Assembly (NCBI RefSeq): GCF_000374045.1
Contig: NZ_KB893315.1
Span: forward strand, 124,111 to 188,110
Direction: 5' to 3'
From: Segetibacter koreensis DSM 18137
GTDB taxonomy: Bacteria > Bacteroidota > Bacteroidia > Chitinophagales > Chitinophagaceae
DNA: 64,000 bases
Shown: in pieces, positions 10,263 through 19,831 of the stretch
Numbering within the stretch: the stretch's first letter is position 1
Layout: each line of letters opens with the position of its first letter
Translations under genes and position numbers: made by a program
The notes under the pieces: generated by a model
The model's database searches: none
What the model saw: the letters and a program-made list of their open reading frames with translations, nothing else
Told to the model about the DNA's origin: nothing

Positions 10263-11420
10263 ATGGGTTATTTACAACAATCTTTTGATATAAAATTTGA
10301 ATACAAAGTTCACTTCACCAGCGGGCTTTTTGATACTTCAAATACACTTTTAAAGAATTTCTTTATTGATCACAAAATAAAGGGTATCGAACAAAAAATT
10401 CTTTTTGTAGTCGATGAAGGCGTCCTTCATGCTCATCCTGATCTTTTAAACCAGATAAAAGATTATTTCGGCGCCTTCAAAGCTATTCATCCTGCAAGCG
10501 AAGTGATCGTAATCCCCGGAGGGGAAGCTGCTAAAAACGATGTAAATTTTCTCTTACGCATTGTCGATGCTGTGAACCAGTATGGAATAGATCGTCATTC
10601 TTATCTTGCTGCCATCGGTGGCGGTTCTTTGCTTGACCTTGCCGGATTTGCTGCATCCATTTCTCACAGAGGCATAAAACATATTCGAATTCCCACTACG
10701 GTTTTATCACAAAACGACTCTGGCGTAGGCGTAAAGAATGGAATAAATTATAAGGGGAAAAAGAATTTCCTTGGCTCATTTTCACCTCCTGTTGCTGTTT
10801 TCAATGACGACCGGTTTTTAACTACCCTTACTGATCGTGACTGGCGGTCAGGCATATCTGAAGCTATTAAGGTAGCTTTAATTAAGGATGCTGATTTTTT
10901 TGTGTGGCTAGAAGAGCATGCACTCCAGCTAAGCAACCGTGATTTAGATACAATGAAATATCTTATTCACCGCTGCGCAGATCTTCATCTTGAACATATT
11001 CGAAGTGGCGATCCTTTCGAAACAGGCTCTTCGCGTCCGCTCGATTTTGGACATTGGAGTGCGCACAAACTCGAACAGCTTACCAACTTTAAAGTTTTGC
11101 ATGGAGAAGCAGTAGCTATGGGTATAGCGTTAGATAGTGTGTATTCCGGGTTAAAAGGAAATCTGACTGATAATGAAGTAAATCGAATAATTTCTTTACT
11201 GCAAAATATTGGTTTTGAGATTACGCATCCGTTGATGGAAGTGAATGAAGAACACAGCCCTATCTTACTTGGATTGCAGGAATTCCGTGAGCACCTCGGC
11301 GGCCGTTTAACCATTACCCTGCTTACTTCTATCGGTAAAGGCAAGGAGGTACACGAGATAGACTGGAAACTTGTGAAAGTAGCGGCAGATAGATTAAAAC
11401 ATTTTCAGCCTGTTCTATAG
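10263..11420 (+). CDS. eboD: 3-dehydroquinate synthase-like cyclase, EboD
   Basis: A 385-residue member of the sugar-phosphate cyclase superfamily (3-dehydroquinate synthase, 2-epi-5-epi-valiolone synthase). The NAD-binding AAIGGGSLLDLAGF lies near residues 116-130, the active-site segment NDSGVGVKNGINYKGKKNF near 150, and metal-ligand histidines are in LDFGHWSAHKLE and LHGEAVAMG near residues 255-285. Placement between UbiA and EboE identifies it as the Ebo cluster cyclase rather than the housekeeping AroB. A cyclitol precursor as product is inference. Confidence 0.85.
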   Translation: MGYLQQSFDIKFEYKVHFTSGLFDTSNTLLKNFFIDHKIKGIEQKILFVVDEGVLHAHPDLLNQIKDYFGAFKAIHPASEVIVIPGGEAAKNDVNFLLRIVDAVNQYGIDRHSYLAAIGGGSLLDLAGFAASISHRGIKHIRIPTTVLSQNDSGVGVKNGINYKGKKNFLGSFSPPVAVFNDDRFLTTLTDRDWRSGISEAIKVALIKDADFFVWLEEHALQLSNRDLDTMKYLIHRCADLHLEHIRSGDPFETGSSRPLDFGHWSAHKLEQLTNFKVLHGEAVAMGIALDSVYSGLKGNLTDNEVNRIISLLQNIGFEITHPLMEVNEEHSPILLGLQEFREHLGGRLTITLLTSIGKGKEVHEIDWKLVKVAADRLKHFQPVL

Positions 11421-11602
11421 ATAAATAAAATAATACTGCCTACATTTATTTCTTAGCTTCAGGGCATTCGCTCTATGAGTACCATTGAACTGATAATGAA
11501 GTTATTGGTGTTGCATTATTTTCATCATGATAGCAAAACCAATTTCATCTTTCAGTAAGATTCCCCTAAAATTTAAACAACTTATTTCATAAGCAGAAAA
11601 AT

Positions 11603-12811
11603 ATGGAAACCTCTAAAAGTCATTTGACCTATTGCACCAACATTCATGCAGGTGAAAACTGGCCGCAACATTTTGCAGCCATACAACAAAATTTTCCTGC
11701 CATTAAACAAGAGGTGTTACCAAATGCACCTATGGGCATTGGACTGCGATTGTCAAATATTGCTTCACTTGAATTAGTGAAAAAAGAAGAATTGAAAGTT
11801 TTTAAGCAATGGCTGAAAGTAAATAATGCTTATGTTTTTACCATAAATGGATTTCCTTACGGCGGATTTCATCATACACGTGTTAAAGACCAGGTACACG
11901 TGCCCGATTGGACAACACGCGAGCGGGTAGACTACACCCTCCGCTTATTTAATATTCTTGCAGAATTACTTCCCGACAATATGGATGGTGGTGTTTCCAC
12001 ATCACCTCTTAGTTATAGGTATTGGTTTGATAACGCTGCAGAACTTGCTGCGGCAAGGCATACCGCAACACAAAATATTCTTGAAATAACCGAGCACTTA
12101 ATTAACATCTATAAAGCAACGGGTAAAATACTCCATCTTGATATTGAACCAGAACCAGATGGAATAATGGAAACAGGTGTTGAATTTATTGATTGGTTTC
12201 AAAAAGATTTACTGGTTGCAGGAACTAAGCGGATTGCCACAACATTTTCTGTGTCAGAGGATGAAGCAGAAAAGATGATAAAAACGCATGTTTGTTTATG
12301 TTATGATATCTGCCATTTTGCAATAGGCTACGAACCACATGCGGAAATAATAAAACAATTGGATCAACTCGGAATCAAAGTAGGTAAAATTCAAATAAGC
12401 GCTGCGTTAAAAGCGGTTTTAACAGATGACACCTCTTATCGCCTGAAAGTTAAATCTGCTTTTATAAAATTTAATGAACCGACCTACCTTCACCAGGTGG
12501 TGGCATGTAAAAAAGACTCATCATATTTGCGATACCGCGATCTTCCTGAAGCTTTGGAGGACGTGGAGAACCCCTCTGTAAAAGAATGGAGAGCGCATTT
12601 TCATGTACCGGTTTTTGAAAAAGATTTTGGATTATTACAATCAACACAAGGCGACATTTGTGAAGTGCTTAAAATTCAGAAAAAGCAAATGATAACGAGC
12701 CATCTGGAAGTGGAAACTTACACCTGGGAAGTGCTTCCCGAAGCACTAAAATTGCCAATGCAAAAATCTATCAGTCGCGAATTGCAATGGGTAGCGAACC
12801 AGTTATCTTAA
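11603..12811 (+). CDS. eboE: metabolite traffic protein EboE
   Basis: A 402-residue protein with a xylose-isomerase-like TIM barrel. It starts with LTYCTNIHAGENW, a motif typical of EboE. Acidic and His residues that could bind a metal are in HLDIEPEPDG near residue 180, CYDICHFAIGYE near 235 and the QISAALK strand near 265. No signal peptide. It is preceded by an untranslated gap of about 180 bp and followed after 19 bp by the last gene of the cluster. EboE is known from the cyanobacterial scytonemin clusters, but its reaction is not defined. Confidence 0.85.
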   Translation: METSKSHLTYCTNIHAGENWPQHFAAIQQNFPAIKQEVLPNAPMGIGLRLSNIASLELVKKEELKVFKQWLKVNNAYVFTINGFPYGGFHHTRVKDQVHVPDWTTRERVDYTLRLFNILAELLPDNMDGGVSTSPLSYRYWFDNAAELAAARHTATQNILEITEHLINIYKATGKILHLDIEPEPDGIMETGVEFIDWFQKDLLVAGTKRIATTFSVSEDEAEKMIKTHVCLCYDICHFAIGYEPHAEIIKQLDQLGIKVGKIQISAALKAVLTDDTSYRLKVKSAFIKFNEPTYLHQVVACKKDSSYLRYRDLPEALEDVENPSVKEWRAHFHVPVFEKDFGLLQSTQGDICEVLKIQKKQMITSHLEVETYTWEVLPEALKLPMQKSISRELQWVANQLS

Positions 12812-12830
12812 TAATAATTTTTGTAAAAAA

Positions 12831-14186
12831 ATGAATAAAACAGTTGTTATTGATATTGTTGGTCTTTCTACTTCTCTTATAGGAGAACATACTCCATTTC
12901 TTAAACAATACATTTCGCGTCGCAACCTTGCTACTATTCAACCGGTTTTGCCTGCAGTCACTACTGCAGTTCAATCAACATACGTAACGGGAAAATGGCC
13001 TTCTGATCATGGCATTGTGGGCAACGGATGGTACGACAGGGAAGATTGTGAAATTAAGTTCTGGAAACAGTCTAACAAATTGGTGAAGGCAGAAAAAATA
13101 TGGGACAAAGCTAAAAAAGAAGACCCGAATTTTACCTGCTCTACCATGTTTTGGTGGTACAACATGTATTCGACTGCGGATTATTCCGTTACTCCACGTC
13201 CGAATTACCTGGCTGATGGACGTAAAATGCCTGACTGCTATTCTGAACCTGCGGAATTGAGAGATGAACTACAAAATAAGTTGGGACAGTTTCCTTTGTT
13301 CCAGTTCTGGGGACCGGGTGCCAACATTAAGTCGACTGATTGGATTGCTGAAGCATCTATGTTTACAGATGACAAATACAATCCCACGCTTACGCTTATT
13401 TATCTTCCACATCTTGATTATTGTCTGCAAAAATTTGGTCCTGATTTTTCAAAAATATCTAAAGAATTACTCGAGATCGATAAGGAGGTAGAAAAGCTTG
13501 TTCGATTTTACGAAAAAAAACAGGCAAAAATCATTTTACTTTCAGAATATGGAATAGCTCCCGTAAACAATCCGATTCATCTAAACAGGGTATTGCGCGA
13601 AAATGGATTACTACAAATACGCATCGAAAGAGGATTAGAGCTGTTGGATGCCGGAGCATCAAAAGCTTTTGCAGTTGTAGATCACCAGGTTGCGCACATT
13701 TATATAAATGATCCTTCTGTAACTGAGAAAGTCAGAACACTGCTTGAAAAAGTCCCGGGAATCGAATTAATTCTTGACAAAGAGGCTCAAGCGGCTTATC
13801 ATATAAATAATGAGAGATCAGGTGAATTTGTAGTAATGGCTGATCAAAAAAGCTGGTTCACTTATTATTTCTGGTTAGATGATTCCAAAGCTCCGGACTA
13901 TGCGAGAGTTGTTGACATTCATAAAAAACCAGGGTATGATCCTGTCGAAATGTTTATGACATCAAAAGCACGTGCTGGATATAAGTTATTGCGAAAAAAA
14001 GCAGGCTTTCGTTATGTTATGGATGTGATCCCTTTAGATGCAACTCTTATAAAAGGTTCTCACGGCAGCATACATGTGCCTTCCCAGTTTCATCCTATAC
14101 TGGTAACAGACGAGAGGGCAAATGATAACAATACTATTGAGCCTACTGATGTTTACAATGTTATATGGAAACATTTGAAGAAATAG
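12831..14186 (+). CDS. eboF: alkaline phosphatase-superfamily phosphodiesterase, EboF-like
   Basis: A 451-residue enzyme of the alkaline phosphatase / type I nucleotide pyrophosphatase-phosphodiesterase superfamily. The nucleophile Thr lies in QPVLPAVTTAVQST near residue 45, where NPPs carry their catalytic Thr. Metal ligands are probably the Asp/His of LIYLPHLDYCLQ near 190, SEYGIAP near 243, and GSHGSIH near 408. No signal peptide is apparent. As last gene of the Ebo cluster it may remove a phosphate or nucleotide from the pathway intermediate; that step is inference. A bidirectional terminator follows. Confidence 0.85.
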   Translation: MNKTVVIDIVGLSTSLIGEHTPFLKQYISRRNLATIQPVLPAVTTAVQSTYVTGKWPSDHGIVGNGWYDREDCEIKFWKQSNKLVKAEKIWDKAKKEDPNFTCSTMFWWYNMYSTADYSVTPRPNYLADGRKMPDCYSEPAELRDELQNKLGQFPLFQFWGPGANIKSTDWIAEASMFTDDKYNPTLTLIYLPHLDYCLQKFGPDFSKISKELLEIDKEVEKLVRFYEKKQAKIILLSEYGIAPVNNPIHLNRVLRENGLLQIRIERGLELLDAGASKAFAVVDHQVAHIYINDPSVTEKVRTLLEKVPGIELILDKEAQAAYHINNERSGEFVVMADQKSWFTYYFWLDDSKAPDYARVVDIHKKPGYDPVEMFMTSKARAGYKLLRKKAGFRYVMDVIPLDATLIKGSHGSIHVPSQFHPILVTDERANDNNTIEPTDVYNVIWKHLKK

Positions 14187-14196
14187 AGTGCAATAA

Positions 14197-14233
14197 AAAA
14201 CTCAACCTTTATAAAATTAAAAGGTTGAGTTTT
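14197..14233. terminator. bidirectional terminator between eboF and the convergent OM-protein gene
   Basis: A perfect 14-bp stem (AAAACTCAACCTTT / AAAGGTTGAGTTTT) with a 9-nt loop. A and T runs on both flanks allow termination in both directions, and it lies between the two convergent stop codons. Confidence 0.85.
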
Positions 14234-14252
14234 AATGAATAAAAGCCAGGTA

Positions 14253-15368
14253 TTAAAATTTAAAAGCTGCTCCTACATTTATTGAATAATCAGCAAACGC
14301 TGCATCACCTCTAACAAATTTACCGCTCTTAGCACTATTCTCTTTATCAGTTACACTTTGCAAACGATTACGAACTATTGCCACAGGTACTGACGCAAAG
14401 AAATTGACATTTTTAAATCCATAGTTAACAGATGGCTCAATTGACCAAATATAACCGGGACGGCGAAAATCTCCACTTCCGCCAATAAGATCATGAACAG
14501 GAATACCCTCAATACGGGCACCTGCTGCTACTGATAAACCTTTTATGTGGTTGAACATGTAATTAAATCCGCCGCGTGCCATGTATTGGTCGGGCACACT
14601 CATAATAGCTTCATTTGCAAGAGCCGGACTTAATGTTTCCCTGTAAGTTCTTACCCCATTTTGCTCTCTTGGATTCGCGAGGTAGTAAAAGTTACCATAA
14701 ACACTAAAATTGTGAGTGAAATTGTAGAAAGTGTTTGCTTCTACGGTAAGCCCTGTACCACCATCACCTAATTGTATGGACTGATCTACCGTACGCAATT
14801 CTTTTGTTCCGTTCGGGCCTACATTGTACCAGTAATCCTGATAATTATAATCACCTGTTGGCAATTTAATGCCCAGCCCTAATTGAATGTTTCCTTTCAC
14901 GTATTTGGCCGGGTCAAGCAACCAACGGTAAACTGCTACCCTCACGTCTCCCAAACCAAAAGAATGGGTAGAGTGTCTTTCCTTTTTTATGTACGCGCCA
15001 TTTACCAGGCCATGCTCATATAAAGAGGAACGCGCATTTGATATTACAGGAGCATCTACTGTCATAGACCACCGATCATTAAAAATACGTGTGAGGGCAA
15101 GGTCAGTAATAAATGTATGATTTATAACCTCTGTACCTTGTATTAGCCTGTCCTTATTTTCTTCAGTTCCTGAAAAATGCCTGAAGGACTTGTAATACCT
15201 TTCGCTTGTACTAAATTGCCATCCCGCTTTATTTGTACTTTGGGGGTGGGCTAACATGCAGGTTGCACCGCTTCCTTTTATTGCGACACAGCCCTGCGCA
15301 TTAATGGTATTATTTGTAGCAATAATTATAATTAGTGTAGCAATAACAATTGATAAAATATTCTTCAT
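14253..15368 (-). CDS. outer-membrane beta-barrel protein, transporter-like
   Basis: A 371-residue protein with a signal peptide (about residues 1-24, cleaved after INAQ). Alternating hydrophobic/aromatic strands run to a C-terminal Phe (SINVGAAFKF), the hallmark of an outer-membrane beta barrel. It contains motifs like LGIKLPTGDYNYQDYW and LQLGDGGTG that are common in the phenol-degradation 'transporter' barrel family. It lies about 100 bp downstream of the haloperoxidase-like gene on the same strand, suggesting a joint role, but the substrate is unknown. Confidence 0.75.
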   Translation of the reverse strand: MKNILSIVIATLIIIIATNNTINAQGCVAIKGSGATCMLAHPQSTNKAGWQFSTSERYYKSFRHFSGTEENKDRLIQGTEVINHTFITDLALTRIFNDRWSMTVDAPVISNARSSLYEHGLVNGAYIKKERHSTHSFGLGDVRVAVYRWLLDPAKYVKGNIQLGLGIKLPTGDYNYQDYWYNVGPNGTKELRTVDQSIQLGDGGTGLTVEANTFYNFTHNFSVYGNFYYLANPREQNGVRTYRETLSPALANEAIMSVPDQYMARGGFNYMFNHIKGLSVAAGARIEGIPVHDLIGGSGDFRRPGYIWSIEPSVNYGFKNVNFFASVPVAIVRNRLQSVTDKENSAKSGKFVRGDAAFADYSINVGAAFKF

Positions 15369-15468
15369 AATAAGTTGTTTTTTTATTTTTTACCGATGGT
15401 TTTGGGGAAAGGATGAACTTAATAGGTTGCAATAACCCTATGAGCTCGGTTTGGTTTTAGTTTATTTT

Positions 15469-16788
15469 TTAGTTCTTCATATGTAAACGTTGTAAAACAA
15501 AAGTGCCTACTTTAATACCTTCATCGCGGCCTACATCGCAGGAATGTTTGAAATGAATACCGCCATATACCCTGGAAATAGCCGCCTCTTTAGCAGCTTC
15601 CCTGACAGATGTAAAGGAACGGTTAGGAACGCCAAATTCCAGTTCTGAAGAATCTGTATAGTGCACATTATCACCAAAGTAATGGGTCATTACTTCTGCT
15701 GCCGCTGCTGATATAACGGCATGACCGCTCGAATACTCTGGAAACGGTGGTGTTTGAATGTAAGGTTGCCATTCTGGATTTACATATTTGTTTATTACTG
15801 TTTCGGGTCTTATATAATTGCTCCTGAATTTTTCATCCCAACAACTGATAAACGCTTCAAAGAGTGCGATAGATGTTTGAGTATAGGCAGAAACGGTAGT
15901 ATTGAAATCAGCTTTCTTATTAGCCGCAATAATGCCTACAATATTCATCCAGTGGCCTGCGGGTGAAAACTTTTTAGTAGCGTACATTACGTGTCCGTTC
16001 ACATTCAGCTTAAATGAATTGTCATCCCAGAAATCAGCGATATGTTTTTGCTCTGGAGTTAAACTGTCCACGCAATTTTTGACCAGCATCATTGCACTAT
16101 AAAATGCACTTGACTTATTTGTAGGTTCATACTTTGGTGGACGAACTGGCTTGAACTGCGAACAGGAATCCATCACCAGCGTTCTTATTTCCATCCAGTG
16201 CGGCTCTACTGCCTGGGCATACATAGGCGGGGTGGGAACCCATCTGCCTTCCTCATTGGTTACAGAAAACTTGCTGGCGCTTCGTATTTTTGCATAATTA
16301 TCATTTTTGCTCCAGCTCATTATACTGTCAGCTACCAGGTTTGCATATTTCACACTGCCATCAAATACGTCAGTAGGCATACCTGCATCTTTTACCTGGT
16401 CTTTTAATGCATCAACATAAGTATCCATACTGCCCTCAGGAAAGGTAACTGCATTGCCAACCTTACAAAAGGCAATTAATGCAGCAAAAGGAAAGTCTAT
16501 TTTATCTTTCTTATCAGGCTTTGGTATCGGATTCAACTCATGAATTTGCCCTGCGAGCGATGTATAATTCTTATCTCCCGCAGCAATCACTTCGTAAGCG
16601 GCAATGTTTGCATAAGCATAGTTACGGGCAGCAATCATAGGTGGAAAATTATTTTCCAACACTATGTCATTCAGCTTCTTTACCGTTTTACTATACAACA
16701 ACGGGTCATGTGTTACTTTTACATAATCACCTTTTTTACACCCATACAACAGCACTGTTATTACAAAAGCAACAATCAATTTATTCAT
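15469..16788 (-). CDS. vanadium-dependent haloperoxidase / PAP2-type lipoprotein
   Basis: A 439-residue protein of the vanadium haloperoxidase/PAP2 superfamily. It begins with a lipoprotein signal (IVAFVITVLLYGC, lipobox Cys at about residue 16). The phosphate/vanadate-binding motifs PFPEYSSGHAV near residue 350 and YGGIHFKHSCDVGRDEG near 410 provide the catalytic His and Arg residues. The family includes halogenating enzymes and acid phosphatases; the sequence alone does not decide between them. It is probably cotranscribed with the downstream barrel protein. Confidence 0.85.
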   Translation of the reverse strand: MNKLIVAFVITVLLYGCKKGDYVKVTHDPLLYSKTVKKLNDIVLENNFPPMIAARNYAYANIAAYEVIAAGDKNYTSLAGQIHELNPIPKPDKKDKIDFPFAALIAFCKVGNAVTFPEGSMDTYVDALKDQVKDAGMPTDVFDGSVKYANLVADSIMSWSKNDNYAKIRSASKFSVTNEEGRWVPTPPMYAQAVEPHWMEIRTLVMDSCSQFKPVRPPKYEPTNKSSAFYSAMMLVKNCVDSLTPEQKHIADFWDDNSFKLNVNGHVMYATKKFSPAGHWMNIVGIIAANKKADFNTTVSAYTQTSIALFEAFISCWDEKFRSNYIRPETVINKYVNPEWQPYIQTPPFPEYSSGHAVISAAAAEVMTHYFGDNVHYTDSSELEFGVPNRSFTSVREAAKEAAISRVYGGIHFKHSCDVGRDEGIKVGTFVLQRLHMKN

Positions 16789-17101
16789 AGTACATTAATG
16801 AAAAAAGTTCTCATTTTAATGAAATCATTTTTTGTAATCATGTGGAAATTTTCACAGCAACAGCGATGGCTCCAACTATAATTTTTGTCAAGCTTTTTAA
16901 TTCAAATCTCTTGATAAGCGCTAATAATGCATTGAAGCAGTTGTTGAAAAAGTTGTTTAAACCAACATTTACTTTGTTGTTGCAGAAATGGATTCTACAG
17001 TACAAGAGTGCGACGCAAGACAAGATTAATAGCGGCACTAAAGCCCGGTACAAAAGATTACTTTAAAGCGCAATTGCCATAAAAAATCCCCCAATGAGAG
17101 A
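16789..17101. other. intergenic, no supported gene
   Basis: Both strands are open here for about 70 codons, on the same bases. Neither peptide has a recognisable domain, and each would overlap the other completely. I see no terminator hairpin of note. Treated as non-coding. Confidence 0.5.
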
Positions 17102-17662
17102 TTAAATTATCTCAGGTGGTTGTTCTGGTAACCGGGAATGAGAAGAAGGTAGAAAGTTAGATTGTGAAGGAACCGTGTAAGTATGTTGAATACGCCGGGT
17201 GGCATATACATATTCATAAGTATTTATGTTATACTCTGTTTGAAGATTTTTAAATACACCGGCCTTTGTGTTGCCTGATTTCTTTGATTGGTTGTTTTGA
17301 ACCAAATCATTCGCATATTTAAAAAATTCGTCTTTTGCAGACTCAATTCTCATTTTATCATGGTCTGGCAAACACAACAAAATTAGATTACCATTAGAGA
17401 TTTTACGTTTAACGTATTTTAATATTTTTCCGTTAACGGTTATTTCACCGTCTACACGTTCAAAACTTTGTTGATTATTAACATACGGCAGAGAGAGCGG
17501 AACTTTGATTGTAACCAAATCGGCATCATTATAATCCTGTTTGTCAAGCGAGGCTTCAAGTCTTATATCTGATTGCTGCTGCTCATAATTAAACAGTATT
17601 CTGTATCCAAAAAGGTTAAACAGGAATAATACAGTTAGTAATATGGCAGATAGCTTTTTCAC
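17102..17662 (-). CDS. hypothetical membrane-anchored protein
   Basis: A 186-residue protein with one N-terminal hydrophobic segment (LSAILLTVLFLFNLFGYRIL, about residues 4-23) that is a signal anchor or uncleaved signal peptide. The rest is polar and includes a beta-rich part around residues 30-95 (SLPYVNNQQSFERVDGEITV) and a Pro-rich C-terminus. It has no Cys that would make it a lipoprotein and no recognised domain. It lies about 150 bp from the peptidase gene on the same strand. The function is unknown. Confidence 0.6.
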   Translation of the reverse strand: MKKLSAILLTVLFLFNLFGYRILFNYEQQQSDIRLEASLDKQDYNDADLVTIKVPLSLPYVNNQQSFERVDGEITVNGKILKYVKRKISNGNLILLCLPDHDKMRIESAKDEFFKYANDLVQNNQSKKSGNTKAGVFKNLQTEYNINTYEYVYATRRIQHTYTVPSQSNFLPSSHSRLPEQPPEII

Positions 17663-17814
17663 AAATCGAGGTGGAAAATAGTACTAAATTTATTTACAGC
17701 AAAAATTAAAATATGAAAAAATGCATTTAATTGTTCTTACAGACAATTTTCTTGTTTAAATCGCTGCTTATCGGTTTTTTGAAACTTTTGATAATTTGTA
17801 AAAAGCTTTGCCTA

Positions 17815-19317
17815 TTATTTCAAATCATTCATCTTTTGCTTCAAATAATTCACAAACACGGTACTATCCAATTTTTTACCAGTTACCTTACTGCACAATT
17901 CGTCACTAGTGTAGTATCTGCCGTGCGCATGCACATTCTTTCTAAGCCAATTAAGTAACAAAGCTGTATTGCCTTCATTAACAATATGACTCTCCAAACC
18001 TGGAATATCAGCTTTTGCCTGCTCCCAGAATTGCGCCGCATAAAAACTTCCGAGGCTGTAGGTGGCAAAGTATCCAAAACTTCCATGGCTCCAGTGTACA
18101 TCCTGCAGGCAACCTTGTTTGTCATCGGTAACCTCTACTCCTAATAAAGATTTATACTGGTCATTCCAGTATAAGGGAATTTCTTTCACCTGCAAAGAAC
18201 CTTCTATCAAATGCTTTTCAAGCTCGTAACGTACCATAACATGAAAATGATAGGTAAGTTCATCTGCTTCAGTTCTTATCAACGAGGGTTGCACCTTATT
18301 AACTGCCCTTAGAAATTGCTCTTTTGAAATATTATTAAACTGATCAGGAAAATATTGCTGCAGCTTGGGATAATAATATTGCCAAAAAGCCCCTCCCCTT
18401 CCTACACAGTTTTCCCACAATCGAGACTGAGATTCATGTATGCCTAAAGAAGCATATTCACCTAATGGCAAGCCGTATTCCTCTGCGGGTAACCCTTGCT
18501 CATACAACGCATGACCTACTTCGTGTATGGTGCTCCAGGTCATGTTAGCGAAATCATTTTCATCTATTCGTGTAGTAATTCTTACATCGTGGCTACTAAA
18601 GTTGGTGGTAAAAGGATGTTCCGATATATCTTGCCGGCCTGCGGCAAAGTCAAAACCAAGTTGCTTCGCGAGGTATGTACCCCACTCCCATTGTTGCTGC
18701 GTGGGAAAATGCTGGCGAAGAAAGTAATCTTCTGCGACCAATTTTTCGGTTACCTCATATAAAAGGTCAAGTAACGGATTTTTTATATCTGAGAAAACCT
18801 TGTCTAACATTTGCACCGTAGCTCCTTTTTCATACTCGTTCATTAGCGCATTGTACGGATGACCTTCATACCCCAGCAATTCGGCTTCCTGTCTTTTTAA
18901 ATCGACTAATATAGTAAGCGAAGGCTCAAATATTGAAAAATTGTTTTGTTTTCGTGCCTCTATCCATGCGTGAAACGCTGCGGATACTGCCTCACTCATT
19001 TTTCTTACAAATGCAGGTGATAGCTTTTTCAGTCGGTTATAATCTTCTAGTGTAAGCTCTGCATTTCGTCTTTGTCTTTCCGTCAATTCCCGGGAGAGCA
19101 ACTCCTTTAAAAGATTGCCAATATTTTCACCAGTAAACATTTGGTGTGCCATTTCACTTAAAGTAGCTATTTGCCTTCCCCGAAAACCTGCTCCTTTTGG
19201 GGGCAAATACGTTTCCTGGTCCCACTGCAATACTGCTGCCGAATATTTTACATCTGCAATTTTCTGCAACTCATCCCTGTATTGACTGTACAACGCATCA
19301 GAAGAATATGTCCTCAT
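17815..19317 (-). CDS. M32 family metallocarboxypeptidase
   Basis: A 500-residue thermostable-carboxypeptidase-1 type zinc peptidase that removes C-terminal amino acids. The HEXXH zinc motif HEVGH is at residues 265-269, and the third ligand Glu sits in the family motif GIHESQSRLWEN near 295. The N-terminal LQWDQETYLPPKGAGFRG and the C-terminal DVHWSHGSFGYFATYSLGS signatures are intact, and the length is the usual one. No signal peptide, so cytosolic. Its 5' end faces the tRNA gene, with about 160 bp between. Confidence 0.94.
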   Translation of the reverse strand: MRTYSSDALYSQYRDELQKIADVKYSAAVLQWDQETYLPPKGAGFRGRQIATLSEMAHQMFTGENIGNLLKELLSRELTERQRRNAELTLEDYNRLKKLSPAFVRKMSEAVSAAFHAWIEARKQNNFSIFEPSLTILVDLKRQEAELLGYEGHPYNALMNEYEKGATVQMLDKVFSDIKNPLLDLLYEVTEKLVAEDYFLRQHFPTQQQWEWGTYLAKQLGFDFAAGRQDISEHPFTTNFSSHDVRITTRIDENDFANMTWSTIHEVGHALYEQGLPAEEYGLPLGEYASLGIHESQSRLWENCVGRGGAFWQYYYPKLQQYFPDQFNNISKEQFLRAVNKVQPSLIRTEADELTYHFHVMVRYELEKHLIEGSLQVKEIPLYWNDQYKSLLGVEVTDDKQGCLQDVHWSHGSFGYFATYSLGSFYAAQFWEQAKADIPGLESHIVNEGNTALLLNWLRKNVHAHGRYYTSDELCSKVTGKKLDSTVFVNYLKQKMNDLK

Positions 19318-19457
19318 ATATTTATTTTACCGCTTCGTAAAGAAGTAAAGATACTTACAAGTTTGGCGGAGAAAGGTTTGTAACCTCCAAAAGCTATCTG
19401 TAAAGCATTATAAATAGCAATACTGCAAAAAACACTTTTTTTAAAGAAAAAGAGACC

Positions 19458-19465
19458 TATATTTG
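19458..19465 (+). promoter_or_regulatory. -7 box of the tRNA promoter
   Basis: TATATTTG sits 11 bp before the mature tRNA 5' end and matches the Bacteroidota -7 consensus TAnnTTTG. A T-rich stretch lies at the expected -33 distance but without a clear TTG. Confidence 0.5.
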
Positions 19466-19476
19466 CACCCCGAAAT

Positions 19477-19550
19477 GGCGAGGTAGCTCAGCTGGTTAGA
19501 GCATCGGATTCATAACCCGAAGGTCGGCAGTTCAAGTCTGCTCCTCGCTA
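19477..19550 (+). tRNA. tRNA with CAT anticodon (Met)
   Basis: A 74-nt cloverleaf. The acceptor stem GGCGAGG pairs with CCTCGCT with a G-T first pair, the D-loop carries AGCTGGTTAGA, the anticodon loop is TTCATAA and the T-arm carries GTTCAAGTC. The CAT anticodon means elongator Met, initiator Met or lysidine-modified Ile; the absence of a GGG/CCC anticodon stem argues against the initiator. The CCA end is not encoded. The 3' part from 19490 serves as attachment site for the genomic island. Confidence 0.9.
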
Positions 19551-19551
19551 C
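19490..19551 (+). repeat. left attachment repeat (attL), 62 bp, within the tRNA gene
   Basis: The 62 bases from the D-loop to one base past the discriminator recur without a mismatch at 56329-56390. The copy at this end remains part of a complete tRNA, the normal outcome of integration by a tRNA-specific tyrosine recombinase. Confidence 0.92.
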
Positions 19552-19560
19552 TTGTTGAGG

Positions 19561-19587
19561 CCCTGGTTTTTATACCGGGGTTTTTTT
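19561..19587 (+). terminator. terminator supplied to the tRNA by the island
   Basis: A CCCTGG/CCGGGG stem (one G-T pair), an 8-nt loop and seven Ts start ten bases after the tRNA. The original tRNA terminator seems to be the one now downstream of attR (56395-56428). Confidence 0.75.
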
Positions 19588-19701
19588 ATTGAAGTGCAAT
19601 ATGGATAAGGGTTTTAACAAAGTATGTGTAATGAAAAATACCACTGAAATTATCGTCCGTTAAAAATTATTTTCTCCTAATATACATAAAAAGTCTCGTT
19701 A

Positions 19702-19726
19702 AGTGACGCATATAGTGGCGCACTTT
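19702..19726 (+). repeat. 25-bp subterminal repeat, left copy
   Basis: A 25-bp sequence with AGTGACGCATATA and GGCGCACTTT halves that recurs at 56266-56290 in the same orientation with one mismatch. The outer bases GTGACGC and GCGCAC are nearly inverted. It lies 150 bp inside the left end. It could be an arm-type recombinase or excisionase site. Confidence 0.6.
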
Positions 19727-19831
19727 TTTGTAAAGCCTACGCTAGTAAGTGTAAAACTTAAATCTTTTTTCTTATTTACTATTTAACATCACAAATGATG
19801 AGGCAAGTGAAATGCTTTAAAACAGGAGGGT

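Noticed and set aside
16838-17066. Overlapping open frames of about 70 codons on both strands
   Set aside because: Complete overlap, no domain, no start signals; neither can be supported.
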